Part shown: positions 40,901-47,960 of the stretch, one piece after another
Layout: the number at the start of each line of letters is the position of its first letter
Numbering within the stretch: the stretch's first letter is position 1
NCBI GenBank assembly: GCA_963930775.1
Contig: OZ005703.1
Coordinates: forward strand, 2,728,001-2,792,000
Origin: Cliona cf. orientalis
Lineage: Eukaryota; Porifera; Demospongiae; Clionaida; Clionaidae
Length of the DNA stretch: 64,000 nt
Direction of reading: 5' to 3'
Position numbers and translations under genes: made by a program
The notes under the pieces: generated by a model
What the model saw: the letters and a program-made list of their open reading frames with translations, nothing else
What the model was told of the DNA's origin: nothing
Database searches by the model: none

Positions 40901-43900
40901 TGGGCGTTATAACATACATACACAAGAGTGAGGAATTGTGGACATGTGAGTACATACATGTGCATGAAACAGAAGGCATAGAATACATGTACATAGATAG
41001 GTGTGCATTAATTAGCAAACATAAATACCTTTCAGGCTCTTCAGCAAGCTGGTAGAGGTGACCAAAGAACGATCCCTCTACAAGAAGGCGATTGACACGG
41101 CGAAGGCATCAGCTCGTCAGTTCTTCTCTCCTTCAGGTGGCTTCTCCCCTCCACAACCTGCAGAGAAAGTGGCACCTTGCTCACGCTCTATCGAGGCTCA
41201 CTACTCCTTTGATATGGCCCAGCAAGTGTTCTACCCAAACGACCCCCTCCAGCCGGGCCCAATGTACTTCCTTACTCCGAGAAAGTGTGCACTATTTGGA
41301 GTTTGCTGCGAGGCTATACCCCGCCAGGTCAATTACCTCATCGACGAAGCTGTAGATGTAGGTAAAGGATCCAATGCCATCGTGAGCATGTTGCACCACT
41401 TCTTCGAAGTACATGGGCTCGGCGAGCGTGATGTCCACCTCCACGCGGACAACTGTGGGGGTCAGAATAAGAATAACATCATGGTAGGATACTTGCTGTG
41501 GCGCGTACTCACTGGACTACACCGGTCGATCACTCTCTCCTTCATGATTGCGGGGCATACCAAGTTTTCCCCAGATTGGTGTTTTGGGCTCTTGAAGAAG
41601 AGGTACGTAATCTACATGTTCGTAGAAACACATCTGTAAGACAAAGTTCTATACAATACATACAGATATAAGCGCACCAAAGTAGGAGGGTTGACTGACC
41701 TTGCCAGCGTCGTCAACACATCGGCTACTGTAAACATCAGCCAACTGGTTGGGACAGAAGATGGCACTGTTCTTGTCCCCACCTACGACTGGCAGACCTT
41801 TCTTGGAGAGCACATTAACAAGCTGGTTGGAATCAAGTCGCTCCACCATATTCGCTTCAGCCATGATCACAAGGGGTCTGTCTTTACGAAGCTGAAGTCA
41901 GACTCCGCTGAAGTTGAATACAAGCTCCTGAAAGGTCCGTGGAGTCCAACTTCCTCAGAGCTTCCGGAGCTAGTCTCCCCCTCAGGTCTCTCTCCTAGCC
42001 GGCAGTGGTATCTTTACAATAAAATCCGCGAGTTTTGTCCGGAGGAGTGTAAGGATACCACTTGTCCGAGGCCTGCTGAACCAGAGCCAACAGTGACCAG
42101 ACCAACCACCAGTACCTCCACGGCTGCAAGAACATCGACTACTGCTTCCTCCTCCACCACCACCACTACCACCACCACTAGCACCACCACCCCCACCGTA
42201 TCTTCTTCCTCCACTACAGATACTGGCGTGCCACCAGCCAAGCGACCTAGGCTGTGTGGTATATGTAGGGAGCAAGGGCACAATGCCCGTTCGTGCCCCA
42301 AGAAAGAATAGTTTTTATGTGGATGTTTATGTGTGTCATTCTCTCTGTTTTCTTTCTTTAATAACAAACTGGCCAGGCCATCAAAACTGGCTATAATTTA
42401 CCTGATACTACAGTAAAATCTTACCGGTTCCTTTTTTCAGCCTCCTTTGAGAGAGTTCCTTCGTCGCTGCTCTTCGTACACTCCAACAAGGTTAGCTAGC
42501 TTGCACATGGCCGTATACAACGTACGTATGCTGAACGTTACCCGGCAAATCAATTATTTCAACCGTGACGTCACGTACATGACCGGGCGTGTACGGATTG
42601 TACTTTGTAAAACAGGAAGTGAAATAAATACGCCCGTTTCTCAATAAATTGAACGGGCGACCCGGTGTAAAAAAAGGCTCATAACTCGGCCTATGAACGG
42701 TATTTTTTCATGAATCTTGCGTCACTGGATTCGGTACATATAGGGCTATCGATCCATACCAAAAACGCGCAATCGATAAAATATCCCGAGTGGTCCCTTT
42801 TCTCATAGCGGGTCACATTTGTCAAAATTGATGTGTTTGTCTATTCCATTTGTGAGCTCCCTGTTTAAAGGCAGCTTTGTTAACTATCTATCAGGGCTGC
42901 ACACCACAAGTTGTACATATGATATTACTCTGCTAGCTTACTCTTTGTAGCTCATCCACACTGTCTAGTATACAGTTAATACCCGATGGTGCATGTATTT
43001 GTTGAATAGTAGGACTTGAAGCTCCCCGACTATGTTTGGTTCACTGATGGGATCTAACACAGTAACACTGTTTAGTTGGCTTCTACACGTTTGTGATTTA
43101 GAAGACCTCATTCTGCACACTGGAGCCCATCAGTCTTCTAAATCTATAGAAACCTCTGAAGTAGTGTATAACTATTATCCAGGCACATGTATATGCGCCA
43201 TACTATATATATCTAATAGATATGGCACATTGCCAAAGATTCTTATACTGCCCTTGTCCTCTGGCTACGTCCTCTCACTGGTGCACCCTGCTATATTCAT
43301 AATAATATTTAATACATGCCATGGTCTTATGCGTATGTACACTACCTATTTCTTATCAGGAGGGCAGGACGGCCCTACTAGTAGCCTGCTGGAGAGAACA
43401 CTATGATATCGTCCACCAACTTCTAGTAGCTGGTGCCAGCCCTAATGCACAGGACCAGGTGAGGGGATGTGGTCATATTTCTGCTGACTCATTGCGTAAA
43501 CATTGTCATACACTATAATAGGAGGGCCTGACTGCATTGATCCTTGCAACACAAAAAGCCCGTTCAGATATCATCTCTGCCCTGATGGATGCAAATGCAG
43601 ATGCAAACATCACAGAAAAGGTTAGTAGTATGATCAATATTGCGACAGCTCTTGTTAGGGCGCTTGTCCACCAAAGTCCTTGTGGAAAAATTAACGTCAT
43701 TATGATGTTAGGAGGGGAGGGGGTCTTGCACTTGGTCCAGGACGTGTTACAACTGCATTGTAAGCAGATTTTGGCCTTGGTTGTGATTATGCATTCTTGT
43801 GGTTGAACAAGTCTAGACATGCCTCCAGAAAATGATTTGCATTTTAGTGACAGCTGTGTCAAGCACTACATAGCTAAAAGTGTACACATAGCTACAGGCA

Positions 43901-44859
43901 AGCAAGAAACTGTCAAAGAAGCACAGGTATATTATGCAATGAATCCATGAAGACATAGCTAGTAGTGTAGAATACAAGTAAATACCGAATGTGTAGGCTA
44001 AATGGAGCAGAATCAGAGTTTCAAAGTTGAATCTATGCTGAAATGATGTTAACGTCACAATGACGTTAATTTTTCCACCAGGACTTTGGACAAACCCTCT
44101 TAGTATGAATTCGAAGTACCTTGTATCTGAGATTTATTGGGTTATTGTTGAACTACATTAAAAATACAAGTTTCATCATCCTACTACTTCATTTAATATT
44201 GACTATTGTTTGTGCATAGACCTATGGCTGGAGTGCAGTGTTTTTCGCGGCGAAGTCAGGGAACCTCAACATCGTCCATCAGTTGATTTCCAGAGGAGCT
44301 TCGACAGAACTCAAGGATAAGGTATTATGAACACCTATGCTGATCTGATTTGGGGTCATAATTGTCACGATTATTGTTGTCTTGTGGATTTATCATTCCT
44401 CTCTCCTTTCAGAGTGGGCTGACAGCTTACAACGTTGCAAAGGTGTCTGGTCATCAATCTGTGTGTGATGAACTGCAGCGTCACTCCAACGAGAAGACAA
44501 AGACGGAAATAACCAAGGTCAGGGTCTGTTCGAGGTGCTTGTAGCTAAGGCCACTAATTACAGCCTCCATTGTAGCTATAGCCTGTAGTCTTTGTCCAAT
44601 GTGCAGCGAATAGTCTTGACTGCATGCAATTAGCCAGCTACTCACTGCTAAATTACATTACCTGTTTTAGGATCAAAAGGAACAAGTACAGACGTCTTCC
44701 AATCGGTTTATGAAGATTTTCGATTTTCTGGAGAAGTCTCTTCTGAGGGGGCGTACTGAGAAGAGGAGAAAGCTTCAGTCCCAGCGAGGCTTAATGACAG
44801 GGACCTCCTCCAATATCGTAGAGTCTAGACATGCAGTCACGTGTTATAGTACTGACTGA
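8787..44859 (+). CDS. Death domain - unnamed domain - multi-ankyrin protein (24 exons)
   Basis: Likely intracellular signalling adaptor or sensor; the function is not known. Exons: 8787-9096, 15442-16127, 16197-16304, 16963-17061, 17213-17317, 17633-17722, 18669-18767, 23985-24089, 24395-24484, 24732-24830, 29743-29847, 30163-30252, 30647-30745, 31768-31872, 32188-32277, 32902-33000, 36357-36461, 37236-37334, 43360-43458, 43522-43620, 44220-44321, 44413-44517, 44671-44859; one more exon near 37.5 kb is possible. Summed length is 3,177 nt, 1,058 residues. Residues 1-103: Death domain (WEELGLYLGLS, KWIQSDLEATWSKLAKAL). Residues 104-332: unnamed domain. Residues 333-996: about 20 ankyrin repeats, one per exon, all phase 0. 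Residues 997-1058: basic tail (RGRTEKRRKLQ). The exon 1/exon 2 junction (9096 to 15442) keeps frame across a 6.3-kb intron; that link is inferred, so the Death exon could be a separate gene. Confidence 0.75.
9341..9951 (-). mobile_element. Decayed Arg-rich-ORF element with inverted 22-bp border words
   Basis: A GGGGCAAGCCTGAGC border at 9341 and its inverse GGGGCTCGCTCAGGC at 9930-9951 enclose ~560 bases. Inside, about 9560-9690 is the reverse complement of part of the Arg-rich ORF at 50405-50510 (shared words TAGCTGGTCCTTGCGCT and CTCCTTTGGAG). About 9323-9500 is also the reverse complement of 50610-50750. Lies in intron 1 of the Death/ankyrin gene. No intact frame remains. Confidence 0.55.
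10200..10320. repeat. Fragment repeated inverted at about 50970-51085
   Basis: The stretch around CCCCAGTAGCAATTACTTTT and TATGAGGTAATTATGAGAAA is the reverse complement of 50970-51085, with small differences. The element's ends are not visible. Confidence 0.5.
10480..10662. mobile_element. MITE family B (copy 3, diverged)
   Basis: Ends CTGTATAGCGGGAAAC and its inverse, flanked by TA on both sides, 183 bp. Interior words such as TTCTCCATGAAAT and GATTTTACAGCCACC match the other family B copies. The ends are less conserved than those at 11396. Confidence 0.6.
11396..11794. mobile_element. MITE family B (copy 1), CCGTATAGCGGG ends, TA flanks
   Basis: Starts CCGTATAGCGGGAAATTTTC and ends with its exact inverse, flanked by TA dinucleotides. 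399 bp, no coding capacity. Contains a CG-rich middle (CGCGTATACGCATGCGCGCG) and a CTAGCTAGCTAGCTAG tract. Confidence 0.8.
11970..12579. mobile_element. Non-autonomous relative of the DUF7869 transposon
   Basis: Begins GTGACCCGCT after ATTT, like the left end of the element at 39369. Its last ~160 bases (TTTTTTCATGAAACTTGCACC..., ATTGGATTCAGCACA..., AAATATCCCGAATAGTCCC) parallel the right subterminal region at 42690-42800 (TTTTTTCATGAATCTTGCGTC, ATTTCGG-type words, AAATATCCCGAGTGGTCCC). It ends at 12579 before ATT. A family B MITE is nested inside. No coding capacity. Confidence 0.65.
12124..12330. mobile_element. MITE family B (copy 2), nested
   Basis: CCGTATAGCGGGAAATTTTC at both ends in inverted orientation, TA on both sides, 207 bp. 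The interior contains two AAAACTTTCGCGGAT-like words. It sits inside the 11970-12579 element, so it inserted later. Confidence 0.8.
12590..12800. repeat. Intron segment repeated at 26860-27080
   Basis: Words AGCTGGTTCA, AGTTAAAAATCTTAAAATTT, TATGGCAT and CATCCCTACTT occur in the same order in both places, on the same strand, inside introns of the same gene. Confidence 0.55.
12801..13875. other. Part of intron 1, no gene seen
   Basis: AT-rich with GATA-type short repeats near 12830. A 114-codon open frame at 13391-13735 has no recognisable domain and no supporting splice context. I see no RNA gene. Confidence 0.4.
13876..14081. mobile_element. MITE family C, CCGTAGGTCGGG ends, TA flanks
   Basis: Left end CCGTAGGTCGGGTTTTAATT, right end the inverse with one or two changes, TA on both sides, 206 bp. 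Interior repeats of GCAATTATTA/ATTGCGA form a long hairpin. Confidence 0.75.
14082..15441. other. Rest of intron 1, no gene seen
   Basis: Ordinary AT-rich intronic DNA up to the polypyrimidine-poor acceptor at 15441. A 111-codon open frame at 14266-14601 has no recognisable domain. No element ends were found. Confidence 0.4.
15442..16127 (+). CDS. Exon 2: unnamed ~229-residue domain
   Basis: One uninterrupted exon. Helical N-terminal half (LLADVRKALQSHNASMADLL, KGLWSYLHYSPLEKLTKRFL) followed by a second part ending in an LEITWCVPP motif and a hydrophobic strand (KITLIAID). From memory, the pattern 'W-x2-L/F-x-Y-x2-L-E' followed later by 'V/I-T-W-x-V-P' recurs in sponge and cnidarian proteins next to Death, NACHT or ankyrin modules; I know no accepted name or function. 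An ATG at 15450 could start a shorter protein if exon 1 is not joined. Confidence 0.75.
16305..16962. other. Intron 3, no gene seen
   Basis: Holds a 115-codon open frame (16509-16856) with no domain I recognise, overlapped by open frames on the other strand. CG-containing DNA near 16580-16830 explains the long open frames better than coding does. Confidence 0.4.
17213..18767 (+). repeat. Ankyrin cassette 1 (exons a, b, c)
   Basis: Exon a 17213-17317 (35 codons, GETALHIASSQGHVSVITAL), exon b 17633-17722 (30 codons, TPLAYASEWGSVEAVHLLLD), exon c 18669-18767 (33 codons, TPLWGASSKGRLDTVEILLD). Intron a-b is 315 bases, beginning GTGGGTGGAGTCCACAGTAG as in the other cassettes. After exon c comes a truncated family B MITE end (from ~18862) shared with cassettes 2 and 3. 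The most diverged cassette at exon a. Confidence 0.9.
18768..20350. repeat. Intron downstream of cassette 1, shared with later cassettes
   Basis: About 18800-19330 matches 24850-25420, 27600-28260 and 30780-31340 (words CATATCTCCATGACTACA, TGGTTTTGTCATGGA, CTTCAGTCTATTTTCT). No open frame of note. This is the spacer carried along when the cassette was duplicated. Confidence 0.7.
20351..20889. mobile_element. MITE family D, CCGTAAAGTCTGGTTAATAA ends, TA flanks
   Basis: 539 bp with inverted ends (CCGTAAAGTCTGGTTAATAA and its near-inverse) flanked by TA. TTATTAAGCGCA-type words are repeated near both ends. A 91-codon open frame on the minus strand is not recognisable. Confidence 0.75.
21066..21425. 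repeat. Dispersed repeat with GACA microsatellite
   Basis: GCGC(C/T)GAGGGTTAAT occurs near both ends (about 21111 and 21408), and a (GACA)n tract lies at about 21350-21378. The minus-strand open frame 21166-21429 encodes a Cys/Val-rich peptide from the microsatellite; I regard it as a repeat product rather than a gene. Confidence 0.45.
22205..22560. repeat. Intron block preceding exon a, repeated per cassette
   Basis: The block containing GTAACACCACGTGTACCTTT, TTGTCCCTATAGATGCG and GGAAGGGAGGTGCTGAGCC recurs at 26085-26285, 29225-29450 (partly) and 31350-31535. It marks the 5' side of each duplicated cassette. Confidence 0.7.
22760..23000. repeat. Repeat also found inside the broken exon a at 26545
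   Basis: TTATTTTAGCCTATTGTTAG followed by TACCTTTC, CCATAATCAAA and GTTGCCTT matches 26548-26640. The same sequence interrupts ghost exon a at 26545. Confidence 0.6.
23288..23344. repeat. Two adjacent perfect palindromes
   Basis: 23288-23300 and 23308-23320 are exact 13-bp inverted arms (TAGGAGGTGTCTA) around a 7-base loop. 23319-23344 is an exact 26-base palindrome centred on ATCTAGAT and built from the same GGTGTCTA word. Both lie in the intron before cassette 2. Confidence 0.85.
23825..23925. repeat. 101-base near-perfect hairpin before exon a of cassette 2
   Basis: Starts GGTTACATCA and ends TGATGTAACC. Arms of about 47 bases meet at GGGCCTCCGGCCC; only a few mismatches. It lies 60 bases upstream of the acceptor of exon a (23984) and is absent in front of the other cassettes. 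Confidence 0.8.
23985..24830 (+). repeat. Ankyrin cassette 2 (exons a, b, c)
   Basis: Exon a 23985-24089, exon b 24395-24484, exon c 24732-24830; same lengths (35, 30, 33 codons), phases and splice words as the other cassettes. Intron a-b is 305 bases, nearly identical to the 315-base version elsewhere apart from a small deletion. Exon c here is the most diverged at the protein level (GKLTPLWRASYEGRLDT). Confidence 0.9.
26521..26544 (+). pseudogene. Ghost cassette: exon a broken after 8 codons
   Basis: The acceptor region (CACAGGCAATCATGCAG) and first eight codons (DETGETAL) match exon a of the other cassettes. The match then switches at CCTG|GTAGTAATTTATTTTAG to the repeat also found at 22760. 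Exons b and c are missing, although the downstream intron block (27590-28730) is present. A remnant of a fifth cassette. Confidence 0.75.
26860..27080. repeat. Second copy of the 12590-12800 intron segment
   Basis: Same order of words as at 12590-12800, including AGTTAAAAATCTTAAAATTT and CATCCCTACTTGTAGGGTCT. It lies inside the ghost cassette. Confidence 0.5.
27590..28735. repeat. Intron block of the ghost cassette
   Basis: Similar to 18940-19330, 25010-25420 and 30910-31340 at its start, and to 25600-25960 and 21430-21560 later (ACTGACCTAGGATGTGCC, CATGTATCATAACAAGAGG). It shows that this interval was once a full cassette with spacer. Confidence 0.6.
28870..29235. mobile_element. MITE with CATAGGCGTAGGAA ends and a G28 run
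   Basis: CATAGGCGTAGGAA at 28870-28883 is mirrored by TTCCTATGCCTATG at 29222-29235, with GTACT on both flanks. A 28-base G run follows the left end (28886-28913), then two GGGGGC words. Confidence 0.65.
29743..30745 (+). repeat. Ankyrin cassette 3 (exons a, b, c)
   Basis: Exon a 29743-29847, exon b 30163-30252, exon c 30647-30745. Intron a-b is 315 bases. Exon a differs from cassette 4 only at its third residue (I versus Y); exon b (GATPLAYASKWGSVEAVHLL) differs at two. The near identity implies a recent duplication or gene conversion. Confidence 0.92.
31768..33000 (+). repeat. Ankyrin cassette 4 (exons a, b, c)
   Basis: Exon a 31768-31872, exon b 32188-32277, exon c 32902-33000. Intron a-b is 315 bases. 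Exon c has changed most (GRLEVAEFLLDRGADINQIT). Intron b-c carries a 304-bp hAT-like MITE. Confidence 0.92.
32547..32850. mobile_element. hAT-like MITE with perfect 8-bp target duplication
   Basis: Ends TAGTAATGGGC and GCCCATTACTA; flanks TAGTATTC at 32539-32546 and 32851-32858 are identical. 304 bp with internal CGGTATCACGGTAT repeats. An 8-bp duplication is the hallmark of hAT transposition. Present only in cassette 4, so it inserted after that cassette arose. Confidence 0.9.
33050..33290. mobile_element. Inverted-repeat element with GGACCCCC words
   Basis: AATATTTGGACCCCCGAAAT on the left and GGGGGTCCAAATATTTCG on the right, with internal direct copies (ATACAGACCCTG twice). Non-coding foldback element; exact ends unclear. 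Confidence 0.6.
33609..33978. mobile_element. MITE family A (copy 3, diverged)
   Basis: Left end CCGTTGAATCCCCCC, right end GCGGGATTCTATGG, TA flanks, 370 bp. Interior CTCTGTACTTTCTCTGGCTA and GCTAGTTTGCTAGCTGTAGC match the copies at 38767 and 49733. More mutated than those, hence older. Confidence 0.8.
33979..35565. other. Intron interval with an unexplained open frame
   Basis: Mostly featureless intron. A 147-codon open frame (34645-35088) contains a good donor (ATTCAG|GTAAGT at 34957) in phase 0, and its last codons (SVQHAANTLQQFIVTNLEAN) look protein-like, but I recognise no domain and see no clear acceptor. About 35110-35260 holds a related word (GTGTTCAACCTGCAGCAAAC). Possible extra exon; not claimed. 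Confidence 0.3.
35566..36026 (+). mobile_element. Arg-rich-ORF remnant between inverted border words
   Basis: Border GGGGCAAGGCTGAGCGAGCC at 35566 and its inverse (CGCTCAGGCTCACCCC) ending at 36026. In between, 35764-35961 is rich in Arg/Lys/Glu and a second frame reads TESAEEKEARLL, like the better copies at 49158 and 50300. Frame broken; non-functional. Confidence 0.55.
36475..37166. repeat. ~690-bp foldback element between two ankyrin exons
   Basis: Left arm contains two direct copies of TGATCAATTCTTATAAGAG with CAAGTCAACT words. The right arm has the inverse, CTCTTGTAAGAATTGATCA, twice. The middle has a direct repeat (AAAAAGCTCACTACTCAATA at about 36858 and 36941). It lies in the intron between the exons ending 36461 and starting 37236. 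Confidence 0.7.
37335..38766. other. Intron with a possible degenerate exon
   Basis: A frame from about 37541 reads GEYEALVACLYYSCANPL, vaguely ankyrin-like, but needs an unusual acceptor. A 60-codon frame at 37559-37744 overlaps it. Neither could be confirmed. At 38255 a GGGGCGAGCCTTCGCG word of the Arg-rich-element border type occurs. Confidence 0.3.
38767..39149. mobile_element. MITE family A (copy 1), CCGTAGAATCCCGC ends
   Basis: Perfect ~29-bp inverted ends (CCGTAGAATCCCGCGATTAC...), TA on both sides, 383 bp. Nearly identical to the copy at 49733-50117 in the opposite orientation, including the AGCTAGTTTGCTAGCTGTAG interior, so both are young. No coding capacity. Confidence 0.9.
39369..42816 (+). 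mobile_element. 3.45-kb DNA transposon with DUF7869-type gene, 42-bp inverted ends, ATTT flanks
   Basis: GTGACCCGCTATGAGAAAAG and the following ~22 bases at the left end are repeated exactly, inverted, at the right end (42774-42816). The immediate flanks are ATTT on both sides (39365-39368 and 42817-42820), a likely 4-bp (or ATT) target duplication. The only gene inside runs left to right and fills most of the element. It sits in an intron of the Death/ankyrin gene, same strand. A 610-bp relative with the same left end and right subterminal region is at 11970-12579. Structurally a complete cut-and-paste element. Confidence 0.85.
39673..42311 (+). CDS. DUF7869-type protein, probable transposase of the enclosing element
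   Basis: Five exons: 39673-39796, 39870-40505, 40574-40860, about 41049-41602, 41666-42311; about 748 residues. N-terminal acidic region, a Cys-rich segment (CGCDNGPNKSQC), a GRRPKH-containing basic stretch, a C-W-M-C pair, then the core: MYFLTPRKCALFGVCCEAI, DVHLHADNCGGQNKNN and AGHTKFSPDWCFGLLKKR. From memory this core is Pfam DUF7869, common in cnidarian and sponge proteins; conserved Asp/His/Asn residues suggest an RNase H-like nuclease fold, which is inference. A Thr/Ser-rich linker leads to a CCHC zinc knuckle (CGICREQGHNARSC). The exon 3/4 junction is imperfect: the standard acceptor at 41035 leaves the wrong frame, and an acceptor at 41048 restores it. Confidence 0.75.
42817..43359. 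other. Intron after the transposon, no gene seen
   Basis: Contains a block (about 43060-43170) with ACTGTTTAGT, AGAAGACCTC and TAGAAACCTC words that resembles 27940-28090. No element ends seen. Confidence 0.35.
43621..44219. other. Intron between ankyrin exons
   Basis: An inverted pair occurs here: TCCACCAAAGTCCTTGTGGA with AACGTCATTATGATG at ~43667-43707, and ATGTTAACGTCACAATGACG with CCACCAGGACTTTGGA at ~44047-44092. It is a ~430-bp foldback element inside the intron. No gene. Confidence 0.5.
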
Positions 44860-45237
44860 TGAGCCTCACAGAAGAAAGTGAGCTCTTGCTACATGACATT
44901 GTGTTACTGTTATGTTGGATTCTCTGTCATTTTTGTTGTCTTCCTTTGTTGTTTTATACAAGTTTCGATGCTTCAATCACAGAGACGAACTCGACAGCAC
45001 AGTATTCCTTCCGAACTTCAGGTTGGTCACGCTGCTGCAGTCGCGCGCGGGCCAGCCCCATGTGACAATCATGCGTGCTATATATAGCGCAAGGCTAGCT
45101 TTATTTATCCACGGCATTACGTAAGCCAAGAAAACACGTGAAGTTCAACCAACAGTACTTCTCAGAGAAAGTAGTGCTCAGGTTGTAATGTATTCGCTGG
45201 ATACACGCGTAAGATACTCTACATATTTACTGATTTT

Positions 45238-45422
45238 ACGGTGGCCCTGGAGGTCACGCGTCACGCCAGTGGCTATCACGTATCACTCCAGTATCCTCTC
45301 CTCCTACCGTCGTCACGTCACCGCCGTCCGTAACGCTGATGTCCGTACCGTTCAGTCTCCGTACCATTGCCATTCCAGTCCGTAACGCTGATGTCCGTAC
45401 CGTCGCCATTCCAGTACACATG
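45238..45422 (+). repeat. Repeat unit, inverted copy at 50758-50943
   Basis: Begins ACGGTGGCCCTGGAGGTCAC and ends CCATTCCAGTACACATG. It contains two direct copies of a ~37-base unit (CCGTAACGCTGATGTCCGTA). The reverse complement at 50758-50943 is nearly identical. The pair brackets 5.3 kb of intergenic DNA. Confidence 0.8.
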
Positions 45423-45908
45423 ATGACCAGTCCTAGGGGTGTGGCTATCAAGTGTTCACCGCCACACCCTCCGGCCCCCGAGTATTATAGGGTGCGATGT
45501 GAGCGTAGCTAAGATCAACAAATAAATTATTTTATCACGGATATTAAAAATCAACGAGTATGTTACCCGGCCTTGATCTGTTGCTGTGTTCTTATTGTCA
45601 GTGATAGATACCTCAGTGTGTTATAATTATTTTGTTCTGTCAAGCATTGAAGGGATGATCCAGAAGTTGATAAGTGTACCATCAGTACCAATGATATAGA
45701 TGATAGTACGGACGTACCACCGTGTAATCACACACTCCGTCATCTTGTTACATTTTTGACCCTATATCCCAGGAACAGGTCACCCTGGAAACTTCTATGA
45801 TGCCACATTTATGCACCTGTCAACGGCATGCCCCACTATCCCCCTCCCGCGCGAAACCAAGGGGTACCAAGGGGTTTTTACAGGAGAAGCTGGACCTAGG
45901 GTGGGGCA

Positions 45909-46265
45909 TTTGATAACTGGAAGTTTGCTCTGAAAGTAGTAACCGCACAGTGGGACAGTAGTTATGACGAGCTGTTAGAACTTGCTAACCTGAAACCCCT
46001 TGAAGAGAGACGTACAGAGCTCAGACTTGGATTACTATTCAAAATTCTACACAACTTGTGTTTCTTTCCAGAAGGTTCAGTGGAATACCGCAGTTTCTCC
46101 AGTGGTAGGAGTTCACACTCCCAGCAGCTCTATATTCCTTTGGCTCATACTAATTCTTACTTTTACTCTTTCTTTCCACATACCTCCTCCACCTGGAACA
46201 TGCTGGACGAAAACTGTGTTTTAAATCAATCATACTCATCATTTATGCGTAACTTAAGACATTAA
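45909..46265 (+). mobile_element. 3' end of a LINE reverse-transcriptase ORF
   Basis: The open frame ending at TAA 46263-46265 reads QWDSSYDELLELANLKPLEE, then LLFKILHNLCFFP and SFFPHTSSTWNML. I recognise this as the conserved C-terminal tail of CR1/L2/Rex-type retrotransposon polyproteins (LexRRxxLrLxxxyKI...fxP, R/P..Y..SFxPrTxxxWNxLP). Everything upstream is absent, as in a 5'-truncated insertion. An A12 run lies at about 46421-46432. Confidence 0.7.
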
Positions 46266-47960
46266 TTTTATGTACTTCTTTCTTGTAATCCATCTTAACT
46301 CTCGTACATCTGTTTAATTAGTTACTGTAATATAATTTATCTGGGTGCACACTTGTTTAGTACTTTGTGCTACTGTGTATCCTATGCATAAAGTATTATA
46401 GACATTACACACTAAGTAGAAAAAAAAAAAAGATTTTAATTATTGGGACTCTGGGGAGCGGTTGGGACCGTAAGTTTTATATGGGCACGCAGAATGGCTC
46501 AAATTACGAACTTTGATCAAGAGACTTTTTTGATTCACACCCTAGAATTAAAGTTATGGCTTTTTGAAGTTTGTATAGGAAGCCATTCACTTGCAATGTT
46601 TGCCAAAAAAATTTTACGGGCGAACGGGATAAATTTTACGGGCGCGCGGGGTACGTTGACGACCCTTTACTGAACATTGTGCATATTGCTGTTTGGGTGC
46701 CTGCTTGCATTGTATGCCTCTACTATGCATCCAGCTCGACTGTGTGGTGGTATTCGGACCATTTTTTTCTGCTTAGTGTGTGGTCCCCTTGAAAAAAAAA
46801 CAAAAAAAAAAAAACTGGAGGGTGTGGCTCACGAGACTATGATTGCCACGTCATAATAGAAGCAGCATGAATGCAATCAAATCCCCTACGTTCCCCTAGG
46901 ATACACTAGTTACTGAATAGGGGATTTGACTTCAAATATTGCTCCGACCCTGGGGCAATTGAAATGATCATTGTCAAATCCCCTAGTATGCCCCTACTTG
47001 GAGCGGGAGGGGGATACTGGGGCATACCGTTGACAGGTGCATTACTAGCTAAGTATAGCGAAAAACCTTATGTAGTGATTCCGGAAGTTTGTAAAATCGG
47101 CAAAATTTTATACATGAATTTGTATAGGGAAAAATGGTACAGAAAAGTGGCATAATAAAACGATTTCTTGCAGGCACTCACTCCAACCAAATTTTATACT
47201 TAAATAGTGTTTCAGAATCAGAAAAGATAGAAGATTCCAAAAATTTATGTTTCCCGGAGAATGGAGCAATGATTCTATCAGAAATTCCACTTTAAAATCT
47301 TTAAATATTACATTGTGGTTTACGATTTATTCCTTTCATGTGGAAACAGTTACCATTCACTTTCTCGTGCCAAATAGTACAAAGAACCACCAAAAGTGTA
47401 TTATTTGAAGCATTGCTAGTACCTGCAAGAAAAATTTCCAATACAAAACTATAGGAGGTGAATACTAGTACCCAGATATCGAAAATTACAATTATTGTTA
47501 TTGCAAGCCATTGTGGGCGTGGCTGTAATCGCCATGTTCAGCGGAACATTTTGGCGCAAGAACCATCTCTTAATTCCACTGTGTTGCTGAGATATGGCCT
47601 AAAAACTAGGATGAAAGTTTTTGAAAGTTGTACCATTTTTACTACAGAAACTTGGCAGAATATTTTGCCCTACCTTGATCACTAAAATCTTAAATATCTC
47701 GGGATCTACTCAACCATTTTTTACCAAACAAGAACCATTAGACTCGCAATTGGATAACAAATCATTTCATTATATCATCGAGATGTTTTCTACCACTTTT
47801 AGAAATAGCCCGGAATCACTACCTTATGTACTATAATATATCTTGACTGTAATATTATAGATAAGCTTAATATACGAGTATATTTATACATGTATCTATG
47901 CTGTAAATGATTGAAAGTAACACACAATATACTTAAGAACGGGCACGAAGCTACACTCTG
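46266..47960. other. Intergenic DNA, unidentified repeat-like
   Basis: Words such as AAATCCCCTA and TGGGGCATAC recur here and at 45830-45910 (about 38 bases at 47003-47040 are the inverse of 45820-45858). No gene found. Open frames are short. Confidence 0.4.

Noticed and set aside
42421-42488. Exon-like piece after TTTTTTCAG within the transposon
   Set aside because: Downstream of the DUF7869 stop and with no matching downstream exon; no protein similarity recognised.
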